From positions 3,156,501-3,220,500 of the forward strand of contig NZ_CP017057.1 in the NCBI RefSeq assembly GCF_001719165.1: a stretch of DNA of 64,000 nt. Reading direction: 5' to 3'. Source of the DNA: Erythrobacter litoralis (GTDB lineage Bacteria; Pseudomonadota; Alphaproteobacteria; Sphingomonadales; Sphingomonadaceae). The first letter of the stretch is position 1, and every line of letters begins with the position of its first letter. The position numbers and the translations under genes are program-made. Below the pieces are notes generated by a model that was not told the DNA's origin, searched no databases, and saw only the letters and a program-made list of their open reading frames with translations. Shown here piece after piece: positions 62,590 through 64,000 of this stretch.

Positions 62590-63633
62590 ATGCTGTTCGA
62601 CCTTCTCAAGCCAGCGATCTTCGCGCTCGATCCCGAGCAGGCGCATCGGCTCGCGATTCGCGCGCTCAGGGCGATGCCGGCGCGTGCTCCCGCCCGTGCG
62701 GGACCGCTGGCGAGCGAAGTGGCGGGATTGACCTTCCCGAATCCAGTCGGGGTCGCGGCAGGCTTCGACAAGGACGCCGAAGTGCCAGACTCGCTGCTAG
62801 GCCTCGGCTTCGGCTTCACCGAGGTCGGCTCGATCACACCGCTCCCGCAGGCGGGCAATCCGCGACCGCGCCTGTTCCGCCTGGTCGAGGACGAAGCGGT
62901 CATCAACCGGATGGGCTTCAACAATGCGGGTGCCGATGCGGCGCTTGACCGGCTCGCGGCGCGCGGCAGCAGGCCGGGCATTGTCGGGATCAATATCGGC
63001 GCGAACAAGGACGCTGCCGACCGGATCGCCGATTACGCCACCATGGCGGGCCTCGTCACGCCTTTCGCCTCCTATCTCGCGGTCAACGTGTCGAGCCCCA
63101 ACACGCCCGGCCTGCGCGCATTGCAGGACGAGGGGGCGCTCGCCGCCCTGCTCGACGCCGTGATCGCGGCGCGCGACGAAGCGGCCGCGGGCGCGGCGCT
63201 CCCGCCGATCTTCCTCAAGGTCGCGCCCGATCTCACCCCGGCGGACGTCGATGCGATCGCGCGAATCGCTCTCGACAAGCGGCTGGGCGCGCTGATCGTT
63301 TCGAACACCACCGTATCGCGGCCCGATCTCGCCTCGCATCACCGGGGCGAGACCGGCGGGCTGTCGGGCGCGCCGCTTCGCGCGCTGGCGCTAAGGCGGC
63401 TGCGCGAATTCCGGCAGGCGACGGGCGGCGAAATCCCGCTGGTCGGGGTCGGCGGAATCGCCAGTGCCGAACACGCCTGGGAACGCATCCGCGCGGGCGC
63501 CAGCCTCGTCCAGCTCTATTCGGCAATGGTGTTCGAAGGGCCCGGCCTCGGCGGGCGGATCGCGAAGGGCCTCGAGAAGCTGATGCGCCGCGACGGCTTT
63601 GCAAGCATTGCAGAGGCGGTGGGAAGCGAATAG
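62590..63633 (+). CDS. pyrD: Quinone-dependent dihydroorotate dehydrogenase
   Basis: A 347-residue class 2 DHODH, membrane-associated, oxidising dihydroorotate to orotate with quinone as acceptor in pyrimidine synthesis. The N-terminal helical segment (LLKPAIFALDPEQAHRLAIRAL) is the class 2 membrane-binding extension. FMN/substrate segments are NPVGVAAGFDKDAEV, GFTEVGSITPLPQ, NRMGFNNAGAD, NVSSPNTPGLR with the catalytic Ser position, and GVGGI near the end. Start ATG 62590. Confidence 0.97.
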   Translation: MLFDLLKPAIFALDPEQAHRLAIRALRAMPARAPARAGPLASEVAGLTFPNPVGVAAGFDKDAEVPDSLLGLGFGFTEVGSITPLPQAGNPRPRLFRLVEDEAVINRMGFNNAGADAALDRLAARGSRPGIVGINIGANKDAADRIADYATMAGLVTPFASYLAVNVSSPNTPGLRALQDEGALAALLDAVIAARDEAAAGAALPPIFLKVAPDLTPADVDAIARIALDKRLGALIVSNTTVSRPDLASHHRGETGGLSGAPLRALALRRLREFRQATGGEIPLVGVGGIASAEHAWERIRAGASLVQLYSAMVFEGPGLGGRIAKGLEKLMRRDGFASIAEAVGSE

Positions 63634-63644
63634 CGAACCGCTCC

Positions 63645-64000
63645 ATGAACGATCTTCTCAAGCGTCTCGCGCCACTCGTCCTTGGCCCAGCCCTAGCACT
63701 TGCCCTGGGCGGATGCGCCACTCTCGAGGCTCCCGACACCGCCCCTGCCGCTCCCGCGGCACAAGCCGCGCGCGGCGCGGTCAGCGCCGCCGATCCGCGC
63801 GCCCAGGCGGCGGGCGAAGCGATCCTCGCCAAAGGCGGCTCGGCCACCGATGCCGCGATCGCGGTGATGCTGGCGCTGACCGTGGTCGAACCGCAGAGCT
63901 CCGGCATCGGCGGAGGCGGCTTCATGGTGCATGCGGGCGAAGATGGGGTTACGACCTTCGACGGACGCGAAACCGCCCCGGCGGCCGCGACCCCGACCCG
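63645..64000 (+). CDS. ggt: N-terminus of gamma-glutamyltransferase, cut by window edge
   Basis: The first 118 codons of a gene starting at ATG 63645, 11 bases after pyrD. A signal peptide with lipobox LGGC (Cys23) is followed by the GGT opening: AAGEAILAKGGSATDAAIAVMLALTVVEPQSSGIGGGGFMV, in which the SGIGGGGFM segment is diagnostic. GGT cleaves gamma-glutamyl bonds such as in glutathione, matures by self-cleavage, and here would be an envelope lipoprotein. The catalytic Thr lies beyond the window. Confidence 0.9.
   Translation, partial: MNDLLKRLAPLVLGPALALALGGCATLEAPDTAPAAPAAQAARGAVSAADPRAQAAGEAILAKGGSATDAAIAVMLALTVVEPQSSGIGGGGFMVHAGEDGVTTFDGRETAPAAATPT

Overview
The window is GC-rich, densely packed chromosomal DNA of an alphaproteobacterium. 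It most resembles Sphingomonadales, probably Erythrobacteraceae. This rests on gene content (MmcB, DUF2093, DUF2141 pairs, a SufR-SufB-led SUF operon, a GntR-POT peptide transporter pair, a heparinase-like gene between rpe and purH), on frequent ATGA/TGATG stop-start overlaps, and on GTG/TTG starts. It is a family-level inference; no rRNA gene is present to confirm it. I see about 72 protein genes (two cut by the window ends), two tRNA genes, no rRNA and no CRISPR array.

Layout. 1-5.4 kb: a surface-glycan style trio on the minus strand (FAD oxidoreductase, GtrA, start of a membrane protein), a tandem PilZ protein, tRNA-Leu, a KefB-like antiporter and ihfB. 5.6-11.6 kb: a GntR regulator, a POT peptide transporter, two overlapping amidohydrolase genes and NnrU. 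11.6-20.9 kb: a long minus-strand run with a small membrane protein, a crotonase, dxs, a Fur-family regulator, exported msrA, purH, a heparinase-like gene and rpe. 21.1-26.4 kb: DUF2141, a TAM41-like nucleotidyltransferase beside a diacylglycerol kinase, an M20 hydrolase and a LacI regulator. 26.4-27.1 kb: a gene-poor strip with an apparent IS91-type transposase remnant, abutting the 3' end of tRNA-Arg(CCG).

27.3-39.1 kb, plus strand: MmcB, a fatty acid hydroxylase-type protein coupled to a second DUF2141 protein, a PAS protein, an APP1-type phosphatidate phosphatase, an alpha/beta hydrolase, an envelope quality-control group (BepA-like M48 protease, thioredoxin-fold oxidoreductase, second metalloprotease) and a LytS/LytTR two-component pair. 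39.3-51.9 kb: nadC, RNase T2, SpoIIAA-like protein, tadA, rpmB with a strong terminator, the minus-strand operon xseA-DUF2093-M23 peptidase-frameshifted esterase, purD divergent from xseA, a cytochrome c lipoprotein, a PfkB kinase, EI24 and a TerB-like protein.

52-59.4 kb: the SUF iron-sulfur operon (sufR-sufB-DUF559-hypothetical-sufC-hypothetical-sufD-sufS-sufT-sufA) with a palindromic candidate operator before sufR. 59.5-64 kb: an AraC regulator coupled to a DUF885 peptidase whose leader holds a strong terminator and a possible leader peptide, then pyrD and the start of a gamma-glutamyltransferase.

The points I would follow first are the TAM41-like protein beside the lipid kinase, the terminator/leader-peptide structure before the DUF885 gene, the extra genes inside the suf operon with the palindrome before sufR, and the active-site-less amidohydrolase coupled to an intact one.
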